The position numbers and the translations under genes were made by a program. 23,216 nt of DNA from DASXUC01 sp036505015 (lineage in GTDB: Bacteria > Sysuimicrobiota > Sysuimicrobiia > Sysuimicrobiales > Kaftiobacteriaceae). This document shows positions 1-7,119 of this stretch, in pieces. Location of the stretch: the NCBI GenBank assembly GCA_036505015.1, contig DASXUC010000160.1, forward strand, positions 1 to 23,216, in the 5' to 3' direction. The notes under the pieces are model-generated. The model was given only the letters and a program-made list of their open reading frames with translations, did not search any database and had not been told where the DNA came from. Each line of letters opens with the position of its first letter. Position 1 is the first letter of the stretch.

Positions 1-717
1 GGTTGTGCTCGGGACCGGCCCCTCGCGTCGAGTCGGGCGGCTCGGATTGACGTTGCAGGCCTCACGTTCCCTGCCGCGCTCGCCTGCCAATCTGTAGCAA
101 CGGATCACTGCGGTCTCTTCCGCTGACCGCGACATCGGTGCTGCGATCCTGTGCTTCACGGCCTGCAATATGGTTGCCGCCCTCCAACGTCGCTCGGGTG
201 GCCGCCCCACTCGCCCGCCGCCATCCCTTCTTGGTCCGTCTCGGCCTCGGCGCGTACCCTCCTGTGGGGCTGGGGGAGGGCCGCGGAGCGGACGTGGCGG
301 CGAGCTGTCGCCGTCGTGCGCGAGGGCCGCGTCGCGCAGGGGGGGGCCCCGCATGCAGCGTCACGCAGGGAGCACGGCGCAGGATCGCTCGCGCGGTCGT
401 GCGGGGGGGCCCGGAGCAGCGTGCCCGGCCGTCGTGCAGGCCGGGTGAGCCCAGCCGATCGTGGCGGGGCGAGCCCGAGCGCTACGCTAAAGGCCTCGGG
501 GTCCCCGGAAATTTGCGCAGCGAATTTCCGGGGTGAGCAGGTGAGCCGCCCCAGGGAGCGGAGTGGCCCTCCACCAGCCTGGACGAAAACGAGCAGGTTC
601 AAATGAACCACTACCGCCACGGCCGCTTTCCCAGGTCTCTATTTCACCCTCTGTGGTTAGACGGTTATGAGAGGAGGGAAAAAATTTCCGTAGTCTTCCA
701 TCGAGGTGAAATGCATC
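1..717. other. Non-coding stretch before the first gene
   Basis: I recognise no protein in any of the six frames. The frames open at the left edge hit stops within about 130 bases and carry no familiar motif, and the longer open frames are arginine- and proline-rich translations typical of GC-rich non-coding DNA. The stretch holds two long G runs (about 339-346 and 403-409), the hairpin at 503-533, and a small palindrome GGTTCAAATGAACC at 596-609. The last 100 bases (about 610-717) are less GC-rich, include GGAAAAAATTTCC (677-689), and probably hold the promoter of the next gene, though I cannot point to a convincing -35/-10 pair. An unannotated structured RNA cannot be excluded. Confidence 0.6.
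503..533. repeat. Strong inverted repeat (hairpin) in non-coding DNA
   Basis: CCCCGGAAATT (503-513) is a perfect inverted match to AATTTCCGGGG (523-533). Allowing one G-U pair, the stem extends inward to 14 pairs closed by a GCA triloop (517-519). GGGGTCCCC overlaps the left arm at 498-506 and offers a competing pairing. No T run follows on the plus strand, so it is not a classic intrinsic terminator. It could be a dispersed REP-like element, part of a structured RNA, or the end of an upstream transcript. Confidence 0.7.
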
Positions 718-1008
718 ATGCGACGCACACTGTTCCGTGTCGGTATCATCGCCGTGGTGCTGCTGACAATTACCAGCATCGCGGCCGCACAGTATGCTCC
801 ACCGCCGAATCCGGCGCCCCCGATGCCCCCGACGGTTCCCAATCCACCGAACCCGGCGCCTCCGGCGCCGTCGACTCCCTACCGAGCGCCCACCAGTAAT
901 ACAAGCACGCTCCTGCTGATCGGAGCCGTTCTCGCCGTCGTCGCCCTGGTGGCGATCGTCGCCATCAGCCGCCGAAACGGGCGCACCGATACAGTCCACA
1001 CCCGATAG
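718..1008 (+). CDS. Small secreted proline-rich membrane protein
   Basis: This 96-residue hypothetical protein has an N-terminal signal peptide (about 1-24: MRRT, a hydrophobic core, then SIAAAQ with likely cleavage after AAA). A proline-rich segment follows (about 26-58, repeated PPNPAPP-like units), then one membrane span (about 63-85) and a short positively charged tail (ISRRNGR). The expected topology is a proline-rich extracytoplasmic arm held by one helix with the tail in the cytoplasm. The ATG at 718 is chosen because AGGTGA (704-709) lies 8 nt upstream; an in-frame GTG at 706 has no ribosome binding site. It belongs to no family I recognise. It may be co-transcribed with the small basic protein 35 nt downstream. 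Function is unknown; a role in cell-envelope scaffolding would be a guess. Confidence 0.75.
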   Translation: MRRTLFRVGIIAVVLLTITSIAAAQYAPPPNPAPPMPPTVPNPPNPAPPAPSTPYRAPTSNTSTLLLIGAVLAVVALVAIVAISRRNGRTDTVHTR

Positions 1009-1043
1009 CAGCCGAGGTCGCCGGAGAGGAAGGAGCGAGCGAG

Positions 1044-1244
1044 ATGGCACGACGCTATGGAAAGAAGGCTCAGCAGACTGTAGAGAGCGCGATGCGCCGG
1101 CGCAAGAAGGGAACGCTGAAGAGCGGGCGCAGCGGCAAGAAGGTCACCAGCCGCAAGCAGGCGATTGCGATCGGGCTGTCGGAGGCGCGGAAGAAGGGTG
1201 CCAAGGTCCCACCGGCCCCCAAGAAATCCCGCAAGAAGCGCTGA
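1044..1244 (+). CDS. Small basic protein, DUF6496 type
   Basis: This 66-residue protein is very rich in Lys and Arg and has no hydrophobic segment, so it should be cytoplasmic. The pattern KKGTLKSGRSGKKVTSRKQ followed by AIAIGLSEARKKG matches the DUF6496 family as I know it: small bacterial proteins of unknown role, often found in soil bacteria. The C-terminal tail (KVPPAPKKSRKKR) resembles the lysine-rich tails of nucleic-acid-binding proteins. A good ribosome binding site (GGAGAGGAAGGAG, 1022-1034) precedes the ATG. It follows the small membrane protein by 35 nt and is followed by a terminator-like hairpin, so the two may form a short transcript. DNA or RNA binding is inferred from charge only. 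Confidence 0.85.
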   Translation: MARRYGKKAQQTVESAMRRRKKGTLKSGRSGKKVTSRKQAIAIGLSEARKKGAKVPPAPKKSRKKR

Positions 1245-1265
1245 CCAAGGTCAGACCGCCGCCGA

Positions 1266-1306
1266 TTCGAGGGATGTGGAGTTCCCACGTCCCTCGAACT
1301 CTTTTC
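1266..1306 (+). terminator. Intrinsic terminator or attenuator hairpin
   Basis: TTCGAGGGATGTGG (1266-1279) pairs with CCACGTCCCTCGAA (1285-1298) to give a 14-pair stem with one G-U pair and a 5-nt loop. A T-rich tail, CTCTTTTC (1299-1306), follows. This has the form of a rho-independent terminator for the two small genes upstream. It ends only 28 nt before the start codon of the O-methyltransferase, leaving little room for a separate promoter, so it may instead work as an attenuator within one transcript. Confidence 0.75.
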
Positions 1307-1334
1307 ACGAACACCCAGGACGACGGAGGTCGCG

Positions 1335-1976
1335 ATGGTTGGTGAACTGTTGGCGCCGCAACTCAGGGATTACCTGGACCGGCTGGTCCCGCCCCGCCCT
1401 GCCGAGATGCAGGCGATGGAGGCGTATGCCCGCGAGCACCGCTTCCCGATCGTGGGACCGGCGGCGGGGCAGTTCTGCTACCTGCTGGCCAGACTCGTCA
1501 AGGCCCGTCGCGTCTTCGAGATGGGATCGGGTTATGGATACTCCACGGCGTGGTTCGCGCGGGCCGTCAAAGAGAACGGCGGCGGGACGGTGTTCCACGT
1601 GGTGTGGGATGACGAGTTATCGCGCCGGGCCCGCACACATCTGCGCGCGCTGGATCTCGACGACGCCATCGAATACCGGGTGGCCGAAGCGATCCAGACG
1701 CTGCGCGACACCGAGGGACCGTTCGATCTGATTTTCAATGACATCGACAAGCAGGCCTACCCCGAGTCCCTGCCGGTCATTGCCGAGAAACTCCGGGTCG
1801 GCGGCGTGCTGATCGTCGACAACATGTTCTGGAACAGTCGCGTCTTTGATCACCGCGACAAGGACGCAACGACGGAAGGCGTGCGTGAATTCACACGCGT
1901 GATCACGTCCGATCCGGGCTGGGCGACCTCGATTGTGCCGATCCGGGACGGGCTGCTGGTCGCGTCCCGCCTCTGA
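1335..1976 (+). CDS. SAM-dependent O-methyltransferase (family 3, COMT-like)
   Basis: This 213-residue protein has the length and motif order of bacterial family 3, catechol-type, O-methyltransferases, which transfer methyl from S-adenosylmethionine to a hydroxyl, usually with a divalent metal. The SAM-binding loop is EMGSGYGYST (62-71). FDLIFNDIDKQAYPE holds the expected metal/catalytic Asp and Lys (D136 or D138, K139), and GGVLIVDNMFW holds the second metal-site pair D162-N163. The usual acidic SAM-ribose position is replaced by VVWDDE, which is slightly unusual. GGAGG at 1325-1329 supports the ATG. Its stop is followed 12 nt later by the large regulator, whose ribosome binding site touches this stop codon, so the two are probably co-transcribed. 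The substrate is unknown. Confidence 0.9.
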   Translation: MVGELLAPQLRDYLDRLVPPRPAEMQAMEAYAREHRFPIVGPAAGQFCYLLARLVKARRVFEMGSGYGYSTAWFARAVKENGGGTVFHVVWDDELSRRARTHLRALDLDDAIEYRVAEAIQTLRDTEGPFDLIFNDIDKQAYPESLPVIAEKLRVGGVLIVDNMFWNSRVFDHRDKDATTEGVREFTRVITSDPGWATSIVPIRDGLLVASRL

Positions 1977-1988
1977 AGGTGCCCCTGC

Positions 1989-4871
1989 ATGCGGGCCCCG
2001 AACCTGCCACCCATGGCGCTCCCCACCGGGACGGTCACGTTTCTCTTCGCCGACATCGAAGGCAGCACGCGCCTGCTGCAGCAGGTGGGGGATGGCTATG
2101 CGGCCGTGCTCGCCGACTACCGCCGGCTGTTCCGGGCCGCGGCCGCGGCGCATGCCGGCCAGGAAGTCGACATGCCGGGGGACGCCTGCTTCTTCGCCTT
2201 CGCCCGCGCCACCGAAGCCGTCGCCGCCGCGGTCGACGCGCAACTTGCCCTGCAGGCGCACCCGTGGCCGGATGGCCGGATGGTGCGCGCGCGCATTGGG
2301 GTCCATACCGGCGAACCGTTCGCCCAGGATGGTAATTACGTCGGGCTGGACGTGCACCGGGCGGCCCGGATTTGTTCCGCCGCCCACGGCGGGCAGATTC
2401 TGCTGTCCGATGCCACGCGCGTTTTTGTGGAACAGGCGCTGCCGGACGGGGTGGCGCTGCGCGATCTCGGCGAGCACCGATTGAAAGACCTGCAGCGGCC
2501 GGAACGGCTGTATCAGGCCGTGCACCCACGGCTGCCGGAGTCGTTTCCCGCGCTGCGCACGCTCGATGCCCGGCCGAACAACCTGCCCCAACTGCCCACG
2601 CAATTCATCGGACGCGAGCACGAACTGAAATCGCTCCAGCAGATGCTGCTCACAGCAAGCGTCCGGCTGGTCACCCTGACCGGCCCCGGGGGGACGGGAA
2701 AAACGCGCCTGGCCCTGCAACTGGCCGCCGCGGCTGTCGAGGAATTCCCGCACGGCGTCTATTTTGTTCCCCTGTCGCACGTGAACGATTCCGACATGAT
2801 CATTCCGGCGATCGCCCGGGCCCTCGAAGTCGGTGAAGTAAAGGACCACCCGCTGCAGCAGACGGTGCCGCAGTATCTGCAGGATCGACACCTGCTGCTC
2901 GTGCTCGACAACCTGGAACAGGTGCTGACCCCGGCCCCGGTGGTCCACGATCTGCTGGCACGCTGCCCACACCTGAAGATCATCGCCACAAGCCGCGAGC
3001 GCCTGCACCTGAGCTGGGAGCATGAATTCCCGCTTCCCCCGCTGCAGACGCCCCCGGCCGGCAGCGCCTTCGATGTGCAGGCGGCCTCGCCGGCGATCGC
3101 CCTGTTCGTCGACCGTGCCCGCATGGTGCAGCCGGGGTTCGCGGTCACCCCGGACACGGCCGGTGTGGTCGCGGAGATCTGTGCCGGGTTGGATGGGCTG
3201 CCGCTGGCGATTGAACTGGCGGCCGCCCGTGTGAAACTGCTACCGGTCCGCGAAATCGCCAGGCGCCTGCAGGACCAGCTGCGCCTGCTGCAGGGCGGCC
3301 CCCTGGATGCTCCCGAACGGCACCGGTCGCTGCAGGCGGCGATGCTGTGGAGTTATGACCTGTTGTCCGCGCAGGATCGCCGGCTGTTCCGGCGGCTCTC
3401 CGTGTTCCGGGGCGGGGTTGCGCTGGATTCGGCCGAGGCCGTCAGTCAAGATCTGGACTTCGATGTCCTGACGGGCCTCGGATCGCTTGTGGATAAGAGC
3501 CTGCTGCGGCAGGTGCAATCACAGGATGACAGTCCGCGTTTCCTGATGCTGGAGACGATCCGTCAGTTTGGTCTCGAGCGGCTGGCCGCCGAGGGCGACC
3601 TGGAAGAAGCCCGGCGCCGGCACGCGGAGCACTTTGCGGGCCTTGGGGACCGATTGGAAGCCGGGATCCCCGCAGATGAGGAGCGGCTTGCCGACCGGTT
3701 GTGGAGGGATGCGGACAACGTCCGCGCCGCGCTCGACCGGGTGATCCAGAGCGGGCAGACAGCTCTTGCGGCCAGGGTCGGCGCCGGCCTGGGCTGGGTT
3801 TTCTACATGCGCGGGCAGTTAACCGAAGGCCGCGAGCGCCTCGCGCGCGTGATGACGCTGTCACTGGGACCCGAAGGTCCGGCCCGTGCTCGTGCGGCGA
3901 TGGCCGCCGGGGTACTGGCCTGGAGCACGGGCGAGACCGGTCCGGCGCATACCTGGCTGCACGATGCGCTGAGGTATTTTGAGATCCATGAAGACCGCCA
4001 ACGGGAAGCCGTGGCAACGGCATTTCTCGGGCACGTCGCGCGTACGGCCGGGGATCTGGTGGAAGCTGCCGCCCGGTACGACCGGGCGCACTGGATCTAT
4101 CGAGACCTCGGCCATGACACCGGCGTCGCGTGGACGCTGCATGATCTTGGCCAGATTGCGCGCGACCGCGGGGCCCTCGACGAAGCGACGTCCCTGGAAG
4201 AGCAGAGCCTGGTGGTGTTCCGGCAACGCGGAGACCGCTGGGGCGCGGCCTGGGCGTTGTGGAACCTCGGGGTCACCGCCCACCGCCAGGGCCACGACGA
4301 CCGTGCCCGCGCATATTACGCGGAGAGCCTGGAACTCTATCAAGCGCTCAACGACCGCCGGGGTATCGCGCAGTGCCTGGAAGGGCTGGCAGCCATTGCC
4401 TTCGTGGCCGGGCGGCTCGAAGAATCGGTGCGCGTCATCGCCGCCGTCGACGCGCTTCGCGCTACCGCCGGCGCGCCGCCCACCATTTCCGACCGCACGG
4501 AATATGACCGCACCGTCGAGGCGCTGCGGGCGGGCCTGTCGCCGGACGCGTATGCTCGCGCCTGGGAGGCGGGCGGGCGCCTGGAGCCAGAGCAGGTAAT
4601 CGAGCTCGCGCTGCAGGCCGCCCAGCCCCCGTCTGCGCCGGCAGTTCCGCCCGCGGCCAAGAAGGGCCCGCTCACTGACCGGGAGGAGGAAGTAGCCGCG
4701 CTGGTGGCCCGGGGGCTGTCCAACCGTGAGATCGCTTCGGCGCTGTCCATTGCCGAACGCACCGCGGTCAGCCACATCGAGCACATCATGAACAAGCTCA
4801 GTCTGCACTCCCGCGCTCAGATCGCCGTCTGGGCGGTGCGCTACGGGCTCGACGAGCATCACTCATCCTAG
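1989..4871 (+). CDS. Multidomain regulator: cyclase-like, NB-ARC ATPase, TPR-like, LuxR HTH
   Basis: This 960-residue protein begins with a class III nucleotidyl-cyclase homology domain (about 15-175), with metal Asp candidates D22 (FADIEGS) and D65 (PGDACFF). A STAND/NB-ARC-type ATPase follows (about 200-540), with Walker A GPGGTGKT (232-239) and Walker B LLLVLDN (D307). Next comes a helical repeat region (about 560-860) resembling TPRs, and a LuxR-type helix-turn-helix (about 893-955: LTDREEEVAALVARGLSNREIA). The layout matches the mycobacterial Rv0386/Rv1358/Rv2488c group. The cyclase part is atypical: the substrate-lysine region reads EVDMPGD and the transition-state Asn is replaced by His (GLDVHRAAR, Arg kept). 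It may be weakly active or only a nucleotide sensor. It probably acts as a ligand-gated transcription activator. It lies 12 nt after the O-methyltransferase, with its ribosome binding site (GAAGGT) overlapping that stop. Targets are unknown. Confidence 0.92.
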   Translation: MRAPNLPPMALPTGTVTFLFADIEGSTRLLQQVGDGYAAVLADYRRLFRAAAAAHAGQEVDMPGDACFFAFARATEAVAAAVDAQLALQAHPWPDGRMVRARIGVHTGEPFAQDGNYVGLDVHRAARICSAAHGGQILLSDATRVFVEQALPDGVALRDLGEHRLKDLQRPERLYQAVHPRLPESFPALRTLDARPNNLPQLPTQFIGREHELKSLQQMLLTASVRLVTLTGPGGTGKTRLALQLAAAAVEEFPHGVYFVPLSHVNDSDMIIPAIARALEVGEVKDHPLQQTVPQYLQDRHLLLVLDNLEQVLTPAPVVHDLLARCPHLKIIATSRERLHLSWEHEFPLPPLQTPPAGSAFDVQAASPAIALFVDRARMVQPGFAVTPDTAGVVAEICAGLDGLPLAIELAAARVKLLPVREIARRLQDQLRLLQGGPLDAPERHRSLQAAMLWSYDLLSAQDRRLFRRLSVFRGGVALDSAEAVSQDLDFDVLTGLGSLVDKSLLRQVQSQDDSPRFLMLETIRQFGLERLAAEGDLEEARRRHAEHFAGLGDRLEAGIPADEERLADRLWRDADNVRAALDRVIQSGQTALAARVGAGLGWVFYMRGQLTEGRERLARVMTLSLGPEGPARARAAMAAGVLAWSTGETGPAHTWLHDALRYFEIHEDRQREAVATAFLGHVARTAGDLVEAAARYDRAHWIYRDLGHDTGVAWTLHDLGQIARDRGALDEATSLEEQSLVVFRQRGDRWGAAWALWNLGVTAHRQGHDDRARAYYAESLELYQALNDRRGIAQCLEGLAAIAFVAGRLEESVRVIAAVDALRATAGAPPTISDRTEYDRTVEALRAGLSPDAYARAWEAGGRLEPEQVIELALQAAQPPSAPAVPPAAKKGPLTDREEEVAALVARGLSNREIASALSIAERTAVSHIEHIMNKLSLHSRAQIAVWAVRYGLDEHHSS

Positions 4872-4888
4872 CCCTCACGACCCCCTTC

Positions 4889-4956
4889 GCATCGGCAGTT
4901 CTTCCGATATGCTTCGCCGCAGGGAAAGTTTCTGCGGTCGGAAGTTCCTGCGATGC
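4889..4956 (+). promoter_or_regulatory. Long imperfect stem-loop in the cupin leader
   Basis: The segment between the regulator and the cupin can fold into one extended stem. GCATCG (4889-4894) pairs with CGATGC (4951-4956), CAG (4896-4898) with CTG (4948-4950), CTTCCGA (4901-4907) with TCGGAAG (4938-4944), and CCGCAG (4917-4922) with CTGCGG (4932-4937). A 9-nt bulge lies on the left side and a 9-nt loop is GGAAAGTTT. No T run follows, so it is not a typical terminator. It matches no riboswitch class I know. It could be a leader regulator, a processing site or a factor-binding site. Confidence 0.5.
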
Positions 4957-5021
4957 TTCCCGAGACGTCGCGACCTATGCTGAACTCGCACAAAAACTTC
5001 TTTGGGGGGAGAGTGATTGCA

Positions 5022-5438
5022 ATGCGCTCAATCAGTATTCTGCTTGCAGGAATCGCGCTGAGTGTGCTGGCCGTCGGGATCACCGCGGCTCAGAATGGGG
5101 TGACTATTAAGCCCGTCCTGCAAACTACCACGAACACGATGGGACGGCCGATCGTATTCCCGCGGGTCCGCAACCAGTTCACCGTCCTCACGATCGACAT
5201 CGCTCCCGGCAATCAGCTCGGCCGCCACATGCATCCGGTTCCGCTGGTCGTGTACGTGCTTGCGGGAACGCTGACTGTTGAGGAAGATGGCTATCCTGCG
5301 CGGACGTACGCCCGGGGGCAGGCGTTTGCGGAAGCCGTGAACGTGTGGCACAACGCAATCAATCGTGGAACCGCCCCGGTGCGGGTGCTCGTGGTCGTCG
5401 CGGGCGAAGAAGGGAAGCCCGTCCTCGTGAAACCGTAG
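5022..5438 (+). CDS. Exported small cupin-fold protein
   Basis: This 138-residue protein has a signal peptide (about 1-24: MRSISILLAGIALSVLAVG then ITAAQ) and a single cupin_2-type beta-barrel. The first cupin motif is GRHMHPVPLVVYVLAGTL: the two His are present but the usual Glu is replaced by a hydrophobic residue. The second is GQAFAEAVNVWHNAIN, with the His and the following Asn. Three His metal ligands therefore remain. The ATG at 5022 is chosen because the signal peptide begins there and GGGGGGAGAG (5004-5012) is well placed; longer versions add a non-hydrophobic N-terminus. Exported cupins of this type are common near oxidative and sugar metabolism genes but are mostly uncharacterised. 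Metal binding is likely; the reaction is unknown. Confidence 0.85.
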   Translation: MRSISILLAGIALSVLAVGITAAQNGVTIKPVLQTTTNTMGRPIVFPRVRNQFTVLTIDIAPGNQLGRHMHPVPLVVYVLAGTLTVEEDGYPARTYARGQAFAEAVNVWHNAINRGTAPVRVLVVVAGEEGKPVLVKP

Positions 5439-5587
5439 CAACATTGGGGATGCATAGTGCGCTGGCCGTGCGGGAGATAGCTCGGTGAAAAGGGGCGCTG
5501 GCGGCGGTGCCCGCGATCATCGACCGGCATGAGGGCGCCGGGAGAATCGAGAAGGACGAATCGGGACGAACGAACGTGAGGATGCCG

Positions 5588-6463
5588 ATGCGTGCGCGCT
5601 ATCCGGACACGGAAGGGTACATCGAACGCGGTGGGGTTCGTGTGTTCTACGAGGCATTCGGCGACGGCTCCCCCACCGTGATGTTCCTGCCGGCGTGGGC
5701 GATCGTGCATTCGCGCGCCTGGAAGGCGCAAATCCCCTTCTTCGCGCGGCATTACCGTGTCGTGACCTTCGACCCGCGCGGGAACGGAAGGTCCGATCGG
5801 CCTCCCGATGCCGCAGCGTACTCGTCTCGGGAATCGATGCAGGATGCCCTCGCGGTGATGGATGTGACGGACACGGACCGCGCCGTGTTGATCGGGTTTT
5901 CGGCAGGGGCGTGGCTGGCCACACTGCTGGCGGTTGAGCACCCGGAGCGGGTCCTGGGCGCGGTGCTGGCCGGACCTTCCTCGCCACTGGGGCCACCGCA
6001 GCGGCCCAATCGGTTCAATGACGTGCTGGACACAGATGAAGGATGGGCGAAGAACAACAGATACTTCTACCGCCGGCACTACCCGGAGTTCGTGAAGTTC
6101 TTCCTCACCGAGATGTTCCCGGAGCCGCATTCCACGAAGCAGATCGAAGACGGGATCGGCTGGGGAATGGAAACCGATGCCGCGACGCTGGTGGCGACGC
6201 GCGATGCCCCATCGACGATGGCGCACCTGGCGGACGCATCGGCGGCGGTGGCATTCTATCACCGGATTCATTGTCCGGTCCTTGTGCTTCAAGGAGATCA
6301 GGACCACATGATCTCACCGGCACGGGGAGCGGCTGTCGCGGACGCCAGCGGGGCTACGTTCGTGACAGTCAAAGGAGGCGGGCACCACGTGTTCGCGCGG
6401 GATCCGGTGAAGATGAACCTCCTCGCCCGTTCCTTTATCGACCAGATCCGGAGGCAGATGTGA
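5588..6463 (+). CDS. Alpha/beta hydrolase
   Basis: This 291-residue cytoplasmic alpha/beta hydrolase has nucleophile elbow GFSAG (Ser105), acid candidates D237 or D239 in LQGDQDH, and His266 in GGGHH, so the triad looks complete. It belongs to a subgroup marked by ERGGVRVFYEAFGDG, RVVTFDPRGNGRSDRP and PEPHSTKQIED. The ATG at 5588 is chosen for two reasons: GTGAGG ends 6 nt before it, and the residues that follow (MRARYPDTEGYIERGG) line up with the start of the paralogue at 7120 (MRAKLPDQAGWIERGG). Upstream starts at 5507 (GTG) and 5582 (ATG) are less likely. Its stop overlaps the ATG of the deacetylase (TGATG), indicating translational coupling. Substrate unknown; an ester or acyl group on a glycan is suggested only by the neighbours. 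Confidence 0.9.
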   Translation: MRARYPDTEGYIERGGVRVFYEAFGDGSPTVMFLPAWAIVHSRAWKAQIPFFARHYRVVTFDPRGNGRSDRPPDAAAYSSRESMQDALAVMDVTDTDRAVLIGFSAGAWLATLLAVEHPERVLGAVLAGPSSPLGPPQRPNRFNDVLDTDEGWAKNNRYFYRRHYPEFVKFFLTEMFPEPHSTKQIEDGIGWGMETDAATLVATRDAPSTMAHLADASAAVAFYHRIHCPVLVLQGDQDHMISPARGAAVADASGATFVTVKGGGHHVFARDPVKMNLLARSFIDQIRRQM

Positions 6464-7107
6464 TGCGGGTCGCGCTGACCTTCGACGCCGAGCATCCCGA
6501 CCGCCCGCACGCTCCCCCGGGCGTCGCGGAACAGATCCTCAGCATCCTGCGGGCGCAGCAGGTGCCGGCGACCTTCTTCCTGCAGGGCCGCTGGGTCGAA
6601 GCCTACCCGCACCTGGCCAGGCAGATCGCCGCGGACGGACACCGGATCGGCAGCCACTCGTTCTACCACGTGCGCATGCCACTGCTGTCGGATGAGGGGA
6701 TTCGGGCGGACGTGATGAGCGCCGAACAGACCATCACCGCTGTGACCGGGATCAGTCCGAAACCGTGGTTTCGCTGCCCATGGGGACAGTGCGAAGACGA
6801 CGACCGCGTCCATCGCACGCTGACCGCACTTGGCTATCGGCGGGTTGGGTGGACGGTCCAAAGCGGCGATTGGGATGTGACGCAGACGCCGCGGGACATG
6901 GAACAGACAATCTTTGGCGCGGACACGGCCAACCACTCCGACGTCATTGTGCTGATGCACACATGGCCGGCGTCCGTGCCCGCGGCGCTGCCGGCGATCA
7001 TTACCCGTGCGCGCGGCGCCGGTGCCGTGTTCGTACCCATCGATCGACTCGATCTCTCGCCCGACGCGATGGCACGTGTCCCGGGTACTGCGCACATCGA
7101 GGCGTAA
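6463..7107 (+). CDS. Polysaccharide (NodB-type) deacetylase
   Basis: This 214-residue carbohydrate esterase family 4-like protein would remove N- or O-acetyl groups from a glycan using a divalent metal. The NodB motifs appear in order: TFDAEHP (catalytic Asp8; the second Asp of the usual TFDDGP is replaced), HSFYH (metal ligands His65 and His69), RCPWG (Arg104), SGDWD, and LMHTW (His166). Altered motif 1 is seen in some active family members but leaves activity uncertain. No signal peptide is visible, so the protein appears cytoplasmic, unlike most cell-wall deacetylases. The ATG at 6463 overlaps the preceding stop and has GGAGG (6450-6454) 8 nt upstream. A longer in-frame version starting at 6043 lies wholly over the hydrolase and is rejected. 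The next gene starts 12 nt downstream. Confidence 0.88.
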   Translation: MRVALTFDAEHPDRPHAPPGVAEQILSILRAQQVPATFFLQGRWVEAYPHLARQIAADGHRIGSHSFYHVRMPLLSDEGIRADVMSAEQTITAVTGISPKPWFRCPWGQCEDDDRVHRTLTALGYRRVGWTVQSGDWDVTQTPRDMEQTIFGADTANHSDVIVLMHTWPASVPAALPAIITRARGAGAVFVPIDRLDLSPDAMARVPGTAHIEA

Positions 7108-7119
7108 CGGAGGAAGTCC

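Noticed and set aside
262..280. G-quadruplex-like runs (GGGG, GGGGG, GGG)
   Set aside because: Only three clear tracts are present and such runs are common in this GC-rich region.
596..609. tRNA T-arm-like GGTTCAAATGAACC
   Set aside because: No acceptor, D or anticodon arm fits around it; it is a short palindrome only.
138..620. Several overlapping open frames on both strands in the left non-coding region
   Set aside because: They overlap each other, are Arg/Pro/Gly-rich, lack ribosome sites and motifs, and change composition at the hairpin.
1617..3023. Minus-strand open frame of 468 codons
   Set aside because: Antisense to the O-methyltransferase and regulator; no recognisable domain.
3861..4862. 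Minus-strand open frame of 333 codons
   Set aside because: Antisense to the repeat and HTH part of the regulator; composition is that of a shadow frame.
5191..5438. Minus-strand open frames across the cupin gene
   Set aside because: The plus strand has a signal peptide and cupin motifs; the reverse frames have neither.
6043..6462. N-terminal extension of the deacetylase
   Set aside because: It lies entirely over the hydrolase gene; the ATG at 6463 with its own ribosome site starts directly at the NodB domain.
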